In this document: positions 63,908 to 64,000 of the stretch, piece after piece
Position numbering within the stretch: the stretch's first letter is position 1
Layout of the letters: each line of letters opens with the position of its first letter
Assembly: GCA_037974965.1 (NCBI GenBank)
Contig: JBBPFI010000001.1
Location: 1,302,001 to 1,366,000 of the forward strand
Reading direction: 5' to 3'
DNA from: Dacryopinax spathularia
Lineage: Eukaryota; Basidiomycota; Dacrymycetes; Dacrymycetales; Dacrymycetaceae
Length of the DNA stretch: 64,000 nt
Notes under the pieces: model-generated
Database searches by the model: none
Seen by the model: only the letters and a program-made list of their open reading frames with translations
What the model was told of the DNA's origin: nothing
Program-made: the position numbers and the translations under genes

Positions 63908-64000
63908 CTACCCTTCCTCCTCCGGCTCGCTGGCCTCGAACATGTCCTCGCTTACCTCCACCCCCTCCGCACGTGCCTTCTCTATAGCCTCCTGCTGCAT
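63908..64000 (-). CDS. 3' end of a gene running off the right edge
   Basis: On the minus strand an open frame enters from the window edge and ends at a TAG at 63908-63910. The visible C-terminus reads MQQEAIEKARAEGVEVSEDM, then FEASEPEEEG, an acidic helical tail. No domain can be named from 30 residues. The methionine at the edge is probably internal. Confidence 0.5.
   Translation of the reverse strand: MQQEAIEKARAEGVEVSEDMFEASEPEEEG

Overview
The window is nuclear DNA from a filamentous fungus, most likely a basidiomycete. Coding sequence is interrupted by many short introns (mostly 45-65 nt) with GTRNGT-type donors and CTRAY-type branch sites. Genes are tightly packed on both strands. Fungal-type families are present: Zn2Cys6 factor, STB6, Scw1/Whi3, HSV2 and IMP2. 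No species can be named from the sequence.

Region 1 (about 1-16.4 kb) is an accessory block unlike the rest. Its anchor is an uninterrupted 1964-codon Helitron Rep/helicase on the minus strand (8595-14489). On its left lie a complete-looking RPA1-like single-strand DNA-binding protein (998-3279, minus), a 348-residue protein that I do not recognise (6975-8186, minus), a head-to-head pair of paralogous unknown proteins (4395-5176 minus, 6374-6919 plus) and small candidate ORFs. On its right a coiled-coil protein (15242-16360, plus) is transcribed divergently from the Rep/helicase, and the intergenic DNA between them carries a direct tandem duplication of about 260 bp. The reading frames close across canonical but very short introns, so these genes look intact rather than decayed. 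I could not find the Helitron ends, so it is an inference that the flanking genes belong to the same element.

Region 2 (16.6-32 kb) is ordinary gene-dense chromosome: CCDC47-type ER chaperone, STB6-like SIN3-associated protein, Scw1/Whi3 RNA-binding protein, a roughly 2 kb gene-free stretch, acyl-protein thioesterase, TRM10 tRNA methyltransferase and NDUFAF5. TRM10 and NDUFAF5 converge and their coding ends overlap.

Region 3 (32-48 kb) has a C2H2 zinc-finger protein, a very large Arg/Glu-rich protein that ends in an RRM-like fold, and three tandem members of an unrecognised Pro/Ser/Thr-rich family.

Region 4 (47.6-64 kb) has IMP2, ATE1, an HSV2/WDR45-type PROPPIN, BCD1, a basic/acidic unknown protein, the tiny spindle gene MZT1, a DHHC palmitoyltransferase whose conserved DHHCPW motif seems to need a single-nucleotide exon, MED18, a Zn2Cys6 transcription factor and the 3' end of one further gene.
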